Shown piece by piece: positions 1 through 10,391 of a DNA stretch of 64,000 bases. The stretch comes from Paraspadella gotoi (Eukaryota > Chaetognatha): assembly GCA_051294375.1 (NCBI GenBank), contig CM119266.1, positions 21,403,987 through 21,467,986 of the forward strand. The letters run 5' to 3'. How positions within the stretch are numbered: position 1 is the stretch's first letter; each line of letters opens with the position of its first letter. The position numbers and the translations under genes are program-made. The notes beneath the pieces were generated by a model. The model was not told the origin of the DNA, made no database searches, and saw nothing but the letters and a program-made list of their open reading frames with translations.

Positions 1-770
1 TTTCGTCGAAAATCTAGGGAATCGAAATTCGATTTTCGTTCAGGGATAGATATTTCCAGAGGATAAATATTTCATCGAGGAGATTAGTTTCGGAATTAAT
101 GTGAAAAAGATTTCCAACGAGATTTGAATTCGTGAGCGGCGGCTGAGGTTCGCACTCCCGTTAACTTTGTCGGAAAATAATAAGGAATTTGGACGGTGTT
201 TCTCTTTTCACGTCATAACATCGTCATTAATTTAAATTCATGATGAGTTAGAGAAAGTGATTCTTCTTTGCACCACTCATTCGTATGTTTTCGTCTCCAC
301 CTCCCCCCCCCAAAAAAAAGAAAAAAAATTGGGTCATCCAGACTGGGACGTGAATAAACGAGGCGAAAATATTTCATTTCTTATTGAAACGAAAGACGAA
401 TTCGACCCGTTTATCCAATCGCGAAAGTGACAGGAGGAAAAAAAAACCCATTCGTGAGCTGATGCGGTTTTGATGGATGAGATCGAAGAAGGTTTTTTTT
501 ATTTGTTTTTTCGTCTTTGTTTCGCCAGGAAAAAAAATCGTTCATGTAAAATAGAAATAAAAAAAATAATCTCCCTTCCTTATCTTCGACTTCACAACCA
601 TCTCACCAAACCCCCCCTCGGGCAGAAACAACAACGACAACCAAAAAAAAACAACGCCAACCACACCGACAACGAAAACAACTAGAACCGAAATCTCCCC
701 CCCCCTTCACCCCTCTCAATTCCCCCAACTTATCCCCCCCCCCCAGAAACCGAGAACCCCCTTCGCCCAC
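1..770. other. non-coding flank, probable intron of minus-strand gene
   Basis: AT-rich sequence with short A, T and C homopolymers and no convincing exon. The donor of the minus-strand exon at 771-1934 lies at 770/769, so this stretch is probably the start of its first intron. The open frame continues past the donor to 603 but becomes cysteine, glycine and valine junk, which supports splicing at 770. Confidence 0.4.
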
Positions 771-1050
771 CTGTTCGTCGATCCTCCGAGTCTGTTCCTC
801 AGCTTCGTCGTCTTCGTCGTCGTCGTCGTCGTCGATCTCGTCGTCGCCGACGTCGTCCGTCTCCAGGTGAACCTCGATGGCGTCGATGCAGCGGCGAAGG
901 CTCTCGAGTCGGGCTCTGGCCAGATCGACGGGCGTCTCGACGGAATCGAGGGTCGTCTTCCTCCGCAGCCTCGTCGCGTGAGAGGGTCGGGGATCGGAGA
1001 GCCAATCGGCGAAGTCGGGATCGATCCGGGGATGACGGGGATTGGCGAAG

Positions 1051-1082
<32 letters not shown>

Positions 1083-1934
1083 AGAGGAGACGCGCGGATG
1101 ATGAGGCGGGCGAAGGTGAGAGGGCGGGTGGAAGGAATCGTGGAGGGATGCATCGTTTTGGATGAAGGAGGGTTGGTGGCGATGATGAAGCGGGTCGTCG
1201 ACGGGTGGGCGTGTAAGGAGATGGGGAGAGTCGTGTCGAGGGCTGTCGGCAAGGAGATCGTGGCGACTGGGGTGCGCGGGTCGATCGATGTGGTCGTTGC
1301 TTTGGTTGAGGTGTTGGTTGTGGAGAAAGAGATGGTTGGACCGAGCTCGAGGCGAATAAGAAGAGAAGTTTTGAGTGCGAGGGGAATGAGGGAAGGTGGA
1401 AAAAGAGGAAGGTGGGTCGTTAGAAAAGTATGAAAGATGCGATCCGTTGGAGTGGGGAAGTGAGGAAAAGGGTAAGGACGAAGAAGTTATCGAATTCCGC
1501 GGCGTCGTCGATTCGGTCCTCAAGGGCGAAGGAAGTTTAGTGGACAACGACGCGGAATACGGAGAGAGCGGGTCGGGATGGAAAGGGGCGTAGCTTCGTT
1601 CGAGCGGAGTTTGGGAGTTCGAGTTAAAGAGGGCGCTAGGGTCGGGGTTGTAATGAGAGAAGCCGCGACGAGGTTGTGGGGGAGAGGCTGGAATGTAAGA
1701 CCTTCTTCGCTGTGAAGGGGAAGAAGGAGTCGTGGTCAAGAAGCGGTCGAAGTGGAGAGAGTTGCGGACGGAGTTGTGGTCGAGGTTGTGGTCGGAAGAG
1801 CGATGCCCCGGCAGGTGGGAGGATCGAGAGTTGTGGTGGTCGGAGTTGTGGTCGAAGTTGTGGTCGGAAAAGCGATGCCCCGGTAGGTGGGAGGATCGAG
1901 CGTTGGCGCCGGCCTTGTCTCGATGGGGATTCAT
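771..1934 (-). CDS. first coding exon of an unrecognised low-complexity protein
   Basis: I do not recognise this protein. The frame starts at ATG 1934 and stays open for 388 codons to a good donor (CAG then GTGGGC), phase 0. An in-frame TAA lies a short way upstream of the ATG, so this is a plausible initiation codon. The N-terminus carries two imperfect copies of a His/Asp/Asn-rich unit that both contain RSSHLPGHR (about residues 13-52). The middle is Ser/Pro/His-rich, with a run of about 13 Ser near residues 282-295. The C-terminal part looks most protein-like: a DFADWLSDPRP segment, then an amphipathic helix (LARARLESLRRCIDAIEVHLE region, about 335-358), then an acidic Asp/Glu tract (about 360-385). 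The opposite strand also has open frames because the region is GC-rich. No signal peptide or membrane segment is seen. The rest of the gene would lie to the left, outside the window. Confidence 0.45.
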
Positions 1935-2163
1935 CTCCGGAGGAGTCGTCCTTGGACGGATTCCAATAAAATTTTAAATAGCTATAAAAGTTATCTATTT
2001 TAGTTACTACGTATTATTTATTTCTGGTGATCAAGACCTCGATAAAGGCGACTGGACTAATGTCTTCTGATTTTATCAACGCGTTAACTGATACACATTG
2101 AGGTGATCTGTAACCAAACCGACCGAATCGATGGTGACCTTCATTGAGGGAAAGAAGAAGGGT
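1935..2163. other. intergenic, possible promoter of the minus-strand gene
   Basis: Short AT-rich spacer. Read on the minus strand it has a TATTTAAA-like stretch 40-50 bases before the ATG at 1934. No other element is recognisable. Confidence 0.2.
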
Positions 2164-2282
<119 letters not shown>

Positions 2283-2954
2283 AAAATCACCTAAATTTAT
2301 CTTCGGTTTTTAGGTTTTTTTATTGATTTTTGTTTGCCGTGGATCGCTGACGTTGATTCGAACCATTTTTTTATGAGTTCAGCCCCAAAAAATTTTTTCT
2401 TTTTTTTCTTTTTCTTTCTTTTTCTTCTTTCATGAACGAAATTGCAAAAGATGAGCTTCGTTCCGAACAGAACCCGAAATATATTTTTCCTCGAGGCCAT
2501 AACATTCGCTTTGAATTACGGTTGTTTAATGTTGTTTGTACATTTGATTTTTTGGGGCCACTTTTTGTTATGAAAAAGAGCTGAAAATGTCGGCATTTGT
2601 AGATAAATGATAGCTTGCGTTAAATACTGCTGATACACATACTAAGCGCAGAATTGTCGAAATATTATTTTGCAATGTAATAATAATATAAGACGTTACC
2701 TTAAATCCTTTTTTTCTATATCCCTTCTCCAACTTTTGAAAACAAAAGCTAAACACAACCAGAAGTCCGTTTAAAAAAAAAAACATGAAATGGATCTCTC
2801 TCCTTCACTCATGGGGTTTCCGAGGCTCTTTGTAAGCTCCTCGCATTTCTCTCTCTCGATGATAGAAATAAATTTGTTTTTTGTGAAAATGTTGTAAATG
2901 ACGTTAAGTACGATGGGATTTAAACAGGGAATGATTTTACATTTATACCTTATA

Positions 2955-3031
2955 CCAAAGCCTGTCCAATGTCATGGGCAAGATAGCTTATTTAATAAAT
3001 GAGTTGATAATTTTTATATTGGTTGTACCAA
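2955..3031 (-). repeat. fragment of interspersed repeat family R1
   Basis: Matches, in reverse orientation, the left end of the element at 8955-9240. It shares the TTGGTACAACCAATATAAAA terminus and an AAGCTATCTTG...GGACAGGCTTTG segment. No coding capacity. Other copies lie at 8955, 10069 and 14560. Confidence 0.7.
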
Positions 3032-3100
3032 GTTCATATTTCATATTATAATTCATTATTTTAGAGGTTTATTCAAGAAACATACTGTTCAGAAAAGGAG

Positions 3101-3106
<6 letters not shown>

Positions 3107-3182
<76 letters not shown>
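3107..3182. repeat. (GA)n microsatellite
   Basis: About 76 bases of uninterrupted GA in AT-rich intergenic DNA. Confidence 0.95.
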
Positions 3183-3187
<5 letters not shown>

Positions 3188-3349
3188 AAAGAAACAATAC
3201 ACTTATTCCCCATTCCATTAGATTTTTAACGCTGCTTTTCCAATGAAAATGTTATTCATAAAAAAATATTCACATTTTTCGGGCAAAATTTTAAAGCAAT
3301 TTTATTTTCTTCTAATTCTGCGTTGTGATTTTGTGACTATATTTTGTGT

Positions 3350-3560
3350 TAGAATCTCTCAATGCCGTTGCCCACACAAGATTCCGAACTTCGATCGGGC
3401 TGTAGTCCGTCACTACAGGTGAGTTAGAAGCCCCGTCCCGCTTTTTCTTGTGTGAATGATCATGGCGCGAACCCCAGTTATTTGGGTTAGGAGGAGCTCG
3501 GGCGCTATAGGTGTTGCTGATTCTCGGACGAGTAGCGGGGTATGAAATACTACCGCTACA
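3350..3560. other. GC-richer unassigned segment, possible old repeat
   Basis: A locally GC-rich island in AT-rich DNA with short dyads such as CCCAGTTATTTGGG. It resembles a decayed mobile element or non-coding gene fragment. I found no second copy in the window and cannot classify it. Confidence 0.2.
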
Positions 3561-3638
3561 AGATTTTATTTATTCCTTTGCACGCGCAAATAGCAACATC
3601 CGCTAATCAAAAAAATGAACAAAACAGCCGAAGAAGAC

Positions 3639-3803
3639 TTAGTACCTAGAGGTGTCGCCCCGGAACATGGTCCGCTGCTGTCGATCGCCTGTCGGAAGCG
3701 GCCTGTCGCGAGGCAGATGCCTGACGTCAACATCGAGCGGCGGTCGGGACTTTGACGCGGACAAGGCGTTGGGCGAGTCTTCAAGGCGAGATGGTCGCGA
3801 CAT
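3639..3803 (-). CDS. small open frame, possible exon, unrecognised
   Basis: ATG at 3803 opens a 54-codon frame rich in Arg, Pro, Ser and Asp, beginning MSRPSRLEDSPN and ending GDTSRY at TAA. The composition looks like a hydrophilic tail of a real protein. A competing minus-strand frame in the same DNA encodes a hydrophobic segment (SSAVLFIFLISGCC region), so the correct frame is unclear. It lies about 0.7 kb downstream of the methyltransferase on the same strand and is not obviously part of it. Confidence 0.22.
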   Translation of the reverse strand: MSRPSRLEDSPNALSASKSRPPLDVDVRHLPRDRPLPTGDRQQRTMFRGDTSRY

Positions 3804-4510
3804 GATGAAGGCGCGATTGGGGGTTATCGTTGTTTTTAAAATTCTTTGCCGTGAAATATCATTTTTTTTATTATTTTTTTAAAGCTAATTTTATTTCTCA
3901 TTTTTTAAAATTTTTCTTAGTTTTAATAATTGACTTTTTTTCAGTTTCCGTTAGAGCTTGTAAACTTTGTTTTCTTTTGGCTCTCTCTGTTTTATGCCCC
4001 CCGCCAATCGAAATTAAGAATTTTAATTAAAAAAAGCGAAGATTTTTAAGGCCTTTTTTTTTAAAACCGAGATCGCGTTTCACGGGAAGGTCACGGCGTT
4101 CGACTGACGTTTCAGGTAAAAAACTGCTTCTTTCGCCGGTTGGGCTTCATGTGATTTGTTGGGCTTTTCGCCGGTTGGGCTTCAGGATGATTAACACGTG
4201 ACCACAATCTCGATCAGCTAGTTTATCTCCATCGTTATCATTCAATAAGTAAAAAGAATTATCAATTTTCCTTTTAATTCGTTTCATTTGTAAAGTAATT
4301 GATTTGTTTAATTAAAAAATTACACCAATAAGTTTTGTGATTCCATTTAGATTAGAAAAAATCCCTTCCATGTTTATTTAAACACACTTTAACAATTAAC
4401 TATTTCTTCCCGTGTCACAAACGTCAATAAACATTATATAATCCAAAAATAGACAAATGATTATATTTAGAATAATTCGCAGGAGATGATGATCGACGCA
4501 GGTCACGTGA

Positions 4511-4852
4511 TCAAGCCATGACCGGATCCGGCGAGGGCGAATCCTCTCGGCGCCGGAAGACGTTGACGTTGTTCTTGAGCCAAGTTTTGGTGGCGGAGGC
4601 GCGCAGTTTTTTCGAGTTATCGCCGTCGAGGGCGAAGCCCAACTCCGACATCCGATCGACGACATGCTCCAAGGGACGACTTGTTCACGGTGGCTCAGGC
4701 CGCCCTGACCCACTTGGCCCAGGAGATGCACGAGACCTTCTTTGGCGTGACGGACCAAATTGTCGAGGTATATTCTGGAGAAAAAAAATTTACGATACCG
4801 GGTGAAAATTTCCCTTTTGTTTTTTATAATGCGAGTATAATTGTACTTAATA

Positions 4853-4910
<58 letters not shown>

Positions 4911-4944
4911 AATACAATTCATAATACAATCAATACAATTAATT

Positions 4945-4996
<52 letters not shown>

Positions 4997-5054
4997 CCTC
5001 TCTCTCTTAATACAATTCATAATACAATTCAATACAATTCTACTCCTTTCTCTC

Positions 5055-5130
<76 letters not shown>

Positions 5131-6017
5131 CTTCACCCACTTCTCATATTGTCTCGGAATGTGTTCGGCGACTTCGAGACTGAGGACCCATCGAAGACAG
5201 GAAGGCCGAAGGCGGGGACGGTCAATCAAGATGACGAACGGTTTCATCTGAAGTTGCTCCACGAAGGGCGCTCCGTCAAAGGCCGTGTAGGACTTCAAGA
5301 GACCCGTCTTGTCGAGCGCGCGTTTGTAGAGGCCGGGGCCGTCGCCGAAGCTGCCGACCGCTTGCCTAAAGAAGAAATAAGGACAAAATGAATAAATGAT
5401 TATAAAAAATGTATGAAAGGTGCAAAACTCATTGTTTTACTAAATTAAACAAATTTGGAAAGAAATAATTATATAACGTTAAAAATATATCGAATATATT
5501 TTAAATCAATAAACTTAATATATTTACATTTAAATTGAGAGAGGGATGTGAGTGTTGTTTTCTAGAAATAGAGGGCACATCTACCCAACACGAGGTTAAA
5601 ACCATGTTCACTTGTTCAGCCCTAAGTTTCTAATTAAATATTAAACTTCGTTCTTGTCAGGAAGTCATTTATTGCAATATAAAAATATATAAATGGAATT
5701 TAGGTTACGTATGATCGGTCCTGCTGAATTTATTACAGATTTAACCAAAAAAATTGTAAATCCGTTTCACCGGTGAAAAAAGTAGCAAGTTGAGCGATGA
5801 GTTTATAATCGGTCGAGTGTTGCCGACTCTCGGATTTTCCCGCCTCTTTGCACCAACCGCCCAAACTGCTCACGCTCGTCTCCTTATTCGCCTCCTTTTT
5901 CTCTTTGTTGTCTTTGTTTTCTTTCTTCTCTTTATTATTGTCTTCTAATCGGCACTGATACTGCATGTAGTCCTTGGCGAGAGCGTTGGCTTTCGCCGAC
6001 AACTCGTCCCGTTGTTT
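4511..6017 (-). CDS. SAM-dependent methyltransferase, three exons, frameshifted
   Basis: Exons on the minus strand are 6017-5771, 5365-5137 and 4774-4511 (TGA at 4513-4511). Acceptors are clear: CATCCAG at 6018, TTCTTCTTTAG at 5366 and TTTTCTCCAG at 4775. Donors follow 5771 and 5137. The first exon has a Lys/Glu/Asn-rich linker and then GGWC and STDYKLIAQLATFF. The second carries the class I motif SFGDGPGLYKRAL, the SAM-binding loop, then SYTAFDGAPFVEQL and WVLSLEVAEHIPRQYE. The third has LDNLVRHAKEGLV, pieces of a SWAKWGQGGLSHVN-like segment in alternating frames, and VVDRMSELGFALDG to the stop. The blocks look like an uncharacterised animal methyltransferase family that I know only by its motifs. 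The substrate is unknown. Reading the conserved protein needs about eight or nine one-base corrections, many in homopolymers, so either the sequence is unpolished or the copy is recently dead. Upstream exons are not found. The intron at 4775-5136 contains long (CT)n tracts. Confidence 0.72.
4858..5127. repeat. composite (CT)n microsatellite inside methyltransferase intron
   Basis: Several CT blocks are separated by repeats of an AATACAATTCATAATACAAT spacer. They fill most of the intron between methyltransferase exons 2 and 3. On the coding strand the tract reads GA. Confidence 0.9.
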
Positions 6018-6790
6018 CTGGATGAGTTTAAAGACAATTTTTGACAAGAAATTGTGTATTTATGTTTTTTATGTATTTATAACTGTCTTATAGTTTGTAG
6101 TACGATTAGCAGAGTTCTTAATGAGGAAGAGGTAGATCTAGTTTCGGTTCGATTTTTTATCGTAGCTTGACGGCGAAGCCGGGTCAGGCTCTATAATGTT
6201 TTAGGGTTGCTTCTTTGTGACGTAGTCGTCGTCGTTCGTCGTCGTCGTTCGTCACGCTGTTTTGTATTATAAAAACTACTACGCTTTTATAGGTTTGGCG
6301 TGACTTACCGTTTTTTTTAAAATATAAAATATTATGAATTATGATAAAGTTTTACAAAAGTGTGCAATCATAGTAAGTTAAAAATTTAGATATGGCTTTT
6401 CATCTTGAAATAGCTGTGATATTTTCATATTACATTTGGATTTAAGTATTTTTTGTTTGGAATTTCCACGTTGCAATTGAATGATTTATGCATGCAATAT
6501 GCAATAATATGAGAAATGCTTTAATCTAATTTAAATATTGCAGTATATATAATATTGAAGATGAAATTCAAAAAAAATTTTTTAAATTTTAATAAAATGG
6601 GAACTCAAAGGATTTTTTAATGAGAAGCTATATCTTAATTTTAATACAAATAAAAATAAAATCTCGTTTACGAAGCTGGCGATTGGGAAAAAAATTGCGA
6701 AAAAATTCACATTGTAAACATATTGTAACATATTTTTGCCTTTCTTATTTCTTTAAAATTATTATAGTATATTTTTTTTCTTTTTCTTTT
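6018..6790. other. intergenic AT-rich DNA
   Basis: No exon can be supported. It contains a short (GTC)n/GTCGTCGTTC repeat near 6223-6254 and is otherwise AT-rich unique sequence. Upstream exons of the methyltransferase may lie here but none is recognisable. Confidence 0.4.
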
Positions 6791-6794
6791 TCAG

Positions 6795-7450
6795 GCTCTG
6801 CAGTGACTGTACAGCGGCCTTCCAGCAGCTGTCCAGCTTTATCTCTCTTTCTCTCTTTTTCTCTGTACGATCTCATGCCTGATCGTTCGTTTTTGAAAAA
6901 TTCTGATTATTTTTTCCTTTCTTAAAACTTTTATTATCGCATATTATTCCGCGCTTTTTTTTTCAATACAAAATCCTAATTTACATCCCGAGATTTTCCT
7001 GGATACAATTTAGAAAAAATGTGAAGAATACTTATAACGAGTTCCGCCTACTGCCAGCGTCCTGTTCAGCTTTTCTTCTCTCTCTCTCTCTATCTCTCTC
7101 TCTCTCTCTCTCGTCTCTCTCTCTCTCTCTCTCTTTTCTCCTCTTCTCGCCTTCTCTCTCTCTCTCTCTCTTCCTATTTTTTTTAGTCACTTTTTTTTTC
7201 ACTTGACCGTCACTGGTGACGAGGGTAAATGACGTAAACGAGTTCCGCCTCTGCAGCGTCTGTTCAGCTTTCTCTCTCTCCTCTTCTCTTTCTCTCCTTT
7301 GCGTGATCGGTTCGTTTTTTAAAAAAATTATGATTATTTTTTTACTTCTAAAAACTTTTATTATCGCCATTTATTCTCGATACAAAATCCCAAATTTACA
7401 TCCAAGATTTTCGTGGATACATTTGAGAAAAAAAAGTGAATAATAACTTA
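6795..7450. repeat. local direct repeat of about 420 bp, noisy copies
   Basis: A unit running from a CTGCAG...CAGC stretch through a CT tract, a GATCGTTCGTTTTT segment and a CAAAATCC...GATTTTC segment occurs at about 6795-7080 and again at about 7235-7450. A third partial match is near 7862-7925. The copies differ mostly by one- or two-base indels. Confidence 0.6.
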
Positions 7451-8013
7451 TAATGCCATGCATGTCACATGAGTTCTGCTAATGTGAGAGGTAGGCAATA
7501 GCTTCCTTAATAAAGAACAATAAAATTTCATTCAAGATTAAAATTTAAAATGAGGAAATTAAAATTTTTTTTTGATAAGTAATAATATTGGAAGTCAAAA
7601 TATCATAGTATTTTCAACTATATATTTTGTTAATGAGAGATTATAATTTTTTGACCGTTATTATGAAAATAGTTTAGCCTTATAGCGACGAGTTCATTTC
7701 ATACAATCAATATCAATCTCATTAATTTTCAATAATATGCGCAAAAATAAGGTTTTCAACCTCATTTTGAACTAGATGAAGAAAAGACTTCAGTCTTATT
7801 TCAATTGAAAAAATAAAAATAGTTAAGTTGCTTGGCTAATCACACTCTATAAAACAATTTTATTTTTATCACGCCACTTTTTTCTTAATACAAAATCCCA
7901 AATTTATTTCCGAGATTTCGTGGATTTTTATTTTTTTCCTTCTAAAAACTTTATTATTATTTTATTATTCTCTCTATATTTCTCTCTCAATCAACACTAG
8001 TGTCTGCTCTCTC

Positions 8014-8014
8014 G

Positions 8015-8050
<36 letters not shown>

Positions 8051-8056
8051 TCTCTC
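8014..8056. repeat. (CT)n microsatellite
   Basis: Short interrupted CT tract in non-coding DNA. Confidence 0.85.
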
Positions 8057-8079
8057 TCTAATTAACTCATCAAGGTCAT

Positions 8080-8370
8080 ACAGTGCGCACATGAATGACT
8101 ACATCGCATCAATGAGATGACTATAGTCGCATCGAGGATATGGAAACTAGATTGCATCGAGCATCAATGAGATGGATACATGCGATGCAATGACGAGGAC
8201 GGTAGTCATCGCTATCATGCAGAAGCGGGATTAGTGCATGCATCGAGATCAAGTTCGAGACTATCATCGCGATCCATTCCATGCGTTATCATGCGCACTT
8301 CAAGTCCCGTCGGTACATGCGCGATCAATATGTTGCTATCACGCATTTCATATTTGTGTATGCATCGAGA
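8080..8370. repeat. GCATC-rich segment with short internal repeats
   Basis: About 290 bases in which GCATCGA, GCATCAATGAGATG and related words recur, in places as inverted partners such as ATGCGATGC. The longest open frames (about 60-100 codons) have no recognisable protein features. Nature unknown. Confidence 0.35.
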
Positions 8371-8954
8371 AAGTAGGCTCGGATTCCTTCATGCTTTTAA
8401 GATTTTTTATAGAAATTTACCTTTAGAACAAAGGCGATTAGAAATCGTTCGCGTGATTCTTCTTCTCTCGCTTTAAATCTTCAAAGTAATTCTGAAAATT
8501 TAGATATAATGGAAGTTCTGTTCATGGTAACTGTTTAATTTCCATGTAGCATTCTGCCGTTTTTACGGTTCTCACCCTCCCACGTTTTCTGAAAATAAAT
8601 AACTGACCATGACAATAATACTGTAAAACAGATAGTAGAATGCAAGGCTTCATTATTATGAAACTAATGAATCATGCTAAAAAGCTTTTTATTAAACTTC
8701 TTTGCTCATACACAAACTATTTTGAGTAAGTTAGTAGCAAGGTTGAGCTTGTTCGTAATTTTAGGCGCCTACAAAAAATGATGAAACTTTTTTTCGAACT
8801 TTGCAGAAATTACATCGTAAATATAATATTACTCACTCGTAGAATAGTGTGACAAAATGCAAAGGTAGTTAAGATGATGATGCCAACTACGAAGTAGCAA
8901 TGAAACCGCTTGGTAAAACGACCACTGGAAAAGATAAATTACAATTTTATGAAA

Positions 8955-9240
8955 TTGGTACAACCAATATAAAAAATATCCATTCATTTAATAAATAAGC
9001 TATCTTGTCCCTGACTTTGGACAGGCTTTGGTGGTTTAAGGCCTCCATCACACTTACAAGATAATAACATAGCAGGATTCTGTAAGCTTTCAATCAAGAC
9101 TCTCTCACAGTCTTATTTATTCACTCCCAGTGAACCTGGCTTCCCTATCAATGAAGTGGTATAATATTTCAAAGAAAGTTTCAATTGTATGAAAAGACCA
9201 CTCCCTTATATGAAATTGGTACAACCAATATAAAAATTAC
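8955..9240 (+). repeat. interspersed repeat R1, copy flanked by direct repeats
   Basis: A roughly 260 bp body is bracketed on both sides by ATGAAATTGGTACAACCAAT. The body includes CTCCCAGTGAACCTGGCTTC and ATGAAAAGACCACTCCC, which recur at 10069-10350 (+) and 14560-14965 (-). It looks like a non-autonomous mobile element; no open frame of interest. Confidence 0.65.
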
Positions 9241-9539
9241 AATTATAAATAAACAAAAGATTGGTTTATTTCGTTTTTTCTAGATGCAGTATTTGTTTTC
9301 TTATTAGGTTACCGGGAATATTTTCGTTTCAAAGAGAGAAAAGAAAAGTACAGAATACCAATTTGAAGTTTAACATTTCCCTATTAATGCTCTTGTTTTG
9401 TGATTCATTTCTACGATTTATCTCGATACGATTAGTTCAATTTTAAGTCTAGTGATAGTCATTTTTGATCATTGTCTAATCTACTGTCCAATTTGCTGTT
9501 TTCTAAATTGCATTATGTAAAATCACTGTGGCCCATGGT

Positions 9540-10350
9540 CTTCGGAAAATTTTAGTTTGGACGAACAACGATTTTATTTAAAAAATAAATACAAATACAA
9601 ATACGTAGTGTTAGAGTTACAATTTAACAATTTAAGTAATGTTAAGTTACGTTATGTTAACTCATGTTTTCGGTTTGTATTCGAAATTTAACTAATGAAA
9701 ATTAAAACTGTAGCAAGACCAACCTGTGTCCCTTGGTCATGTTGAGGCCATGAACATTTGATGACAACTTTAATTTAATATTCAAAGTCTTTTTCTTTTT
9801 TACGTTTTTCTTTACGAAAACATTTTTTCCGGTTTTTTTGTCCTATACCCATCAAAGGTCAGTTGATCGGAAAATATCTGCTAAAAGTATAGGAGATCTT
9901 AAACTTCCCTTTCGTAGTATTCGCCGACCACTCTGAAAAATTTCATTTGAAATAAAGCTATTAGTGGTCGTATGGTACCATGTAAATCGTTAGATCTTCA
10001 AAACATGTTATTAATTTTTGTGTAATAAAGAGAAATATTTGTTAAAAAGTATAACGAANNNNNNNNNNGGTTTCTGCAAGCTTTCATTCAAGACTCTTTC
10101 ACAGTCTTGTTTATTCACTCCCAATGAACCTGGCTTCCCTATCAATGAAGTGGTATAATATTTCAAAGAATGTTTCAATTGTATGAAAAGACCACTCCCT
10201 TAAGTATTAGATCGGGGAATATTATCTTGTACTCCGCACTAGCATCAAAATACAAGGAACTGAATTTTATGAAATTAAATATTAGATTTGGAGTTTTGCG
10301 AAGATGCTTCTAATATTTATGATTATGTAGTTAATAGTTTGATTTTGTCT
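9540..10350 (+). repeat. left arm of a large inverted repeat
   Basis: Contains block Y (about 9540-10030, including TCCCTTTCGTAGTATTCGCC) followed by another R1 body (10069-10350). The same blocks appear inverted at 16070-15640 and 14965-14560. A 10-base gap lies between the two blocks. Confidence 0.6.
10059..10068. other. assembly gap, 10 N
   Basis: Run of 10 undetermined bases inside a repeated segment. Confidence 1.
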
Positions 10351-10366
10351 TTTTATGCCAATAATA

Positions 10367-10391
10367 NNNNNNNNNNNNNNNNNNNNNNNNN
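10367..10391. other. assembly gap, exactly 25 N
   Basis: Run of 25 undetermined bases at the end of the R1 repeat. The same length recurs at 34150 and 54088, which suggests a fixed-length placeholder rather than a measured gap. Confidence 1.

Noticed and set aside
4518-4805. Plus-strand frames opposite methyltransferase exon 3, including one reading LFTVAQAALTHLAQEMHETF
   Set aside because: They look protein-like but are antisense shadows. The minus strand has splice sites at both ends and links to two further exons of the same conserved family.
5149-5391. Plus-strand frame opposite methyltransferase exon 2
   Set aside because: Antisense shadow of the exon carrying the SAM-binding motif.
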